In this document: positions 5,447 through 5,623 of the stretch, one piece after another
Numbering within the stretch: the stretch's first letter is position 1
Layout of the letters: each line of letters begins with the position of its first letter
Source of the DNA: Fimbriimonadaceae bacterium
GTDB taxonomy: Bacteria > Armatimonadota > Fimbriimonadia > Fimbriimonadales > Fimbriimonadaceae
Direction of reading: 5' to 3'
Assembly: GCA_014380605.1 (NCBI GenBank)
Contig: JACMJO010000260.1
Coordinates: forward strand, 1-5,623
DNA length: 5,623 bases
Notes under the pieces: model-generated
The model's database searches: none
What the model saw: the letters and a program-made list of their open reading frames with translations, nothing else
What the model was told of the DNA's origin: nothing
Made by a program: the position numbers and the translations under genes

Positions 5447-5623
5447 CTCTGCTCACCATCCTTATCAGCACGATCACCCTGGCTGCCCCCTACATCCTGG
5501 CCGCCTTAGGTGGCCTGACCAGCGAGCGAAGCGGAATCATCAACCTTTGCCTGGAAGGGAAGATGCTAATTTCTGCTTGTGTCACGGCGGTTGCCGCCGA
5601 GACATTTCAGAATGCCTATCTGG
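5443..5623 (+). CDS. Second ABC permease (NupQ/YufQ-like), 5' part; non-standard start codon
   Basis: The frame runs open to the right edge and gives 60 residues ending AETFQNAYL. The block LAALGGLTSERSGIINLCLE (19-38) followed by GKML is the diagnostic N-terminal region of the partner permease in BmpA/NupOPQ-type importers, where members usually have ALGG(L/V).SERSGV.N..LEG.M. About 20 hydrophobic residues precede ALGG, as expected for the first membrane helix. The frame contains no ATG, GTG or TTG near the expected start. The candidates are ATC (5440), ATA (5443) and CTG (5449). ATA is preferred because it gives a family-like length (24 residues to the end of ALGG) and overlaps the upstream TAA as ATAA, mirroring the ATGA and GTGA overlaps of this window. 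Purine-rich AAGG (5429-5432) lies 10 bases before it and GGTGGA (5434-5439) 3 bases before. The family's usual Met after LEG is Lys here. The product is secure, the exact start is not. Confidence 0.85.
   Translation, partial: MTLLTILISTITLAAPYILAALGGLTSERSGIINLCLEGKMLISACVTAVAAETFQNAYL

Noticed and set aside
5447..5623. Second permease as a broken pseudogene lacking its start
   Set aside because: The frame is fully open, the conserved block is intact, and the junction keeps the tight overlap expected of an active operon; an unusual start or a base error explains it better.

Overview
This is a compact bacterial chromosome window with every recognisable gene on the + strand. By eye it is moderately GC-rich. 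Three of the gene junctions are 4-base stop/start overlaps, so the region is organised as tightly packed operons. No mobile element, tRNA, rRNA or CRISPR array is visible, and nothing suggests recent transfer. The phylum cannot be fixed from the sequence. A slowly evolving environmental lineage such as Armatimonadota is only a weak guess from the general look of the proteins.

Region 1 (1-1722) holds the 3' end of gltX (glutamyl-tRNA synthetase), overlapping by ATGA with a complete hisD (histidinol dehydrogenase, last two steps of histidine synthesis). All four expected zinc ligands and the catalytic Glu-His pair are present in HisD. No other his gene lies in the window.

Region 2 (1723-1996) is a 274-base non-coding gap and the only real break in the gene order. 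It begins with a strong GC hairpin just after the hisD stop. An AT-richer middle follows, with a perfect TTCCC-N5-GGGAA inverted repeat. It ends in a C-rich, almost G-free stretch carrying five (G/A)TCACC units 8-9 bases apart. The next gene starts without a visible Shine-Dalgarno site.

Region 3 (1997-5623, open at the right edge) is a second operon. It comprises a 3-hydroxyisobutyrate-dehydrogenase-family reductase, a two-domain ABC ATPase, a membrane permease and the start of a second permease. The three transport genes are the ATPase and two-permease core of a BmpA/PnrA-dependent importer of the NupOPQ kind, a family whose characterised members take up nucleosides. The binding lipoprotein is not in the window. 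The reductase overlaps the ATPase gene by GTGA, so it is probably translated with the transporter and may act on what it imports or on a product of it.

The points most worth checking are: the second permease, which has no ATG, GTG or TTG in a sensible position and seems to start at ATA inside an ATAA overlap; the C-rich leader, which looks like a Rho-loading (rut) site; the pairing of the reductase with a nucleoside-type importer; and the eroded ABC signature in the first ATPase domain.
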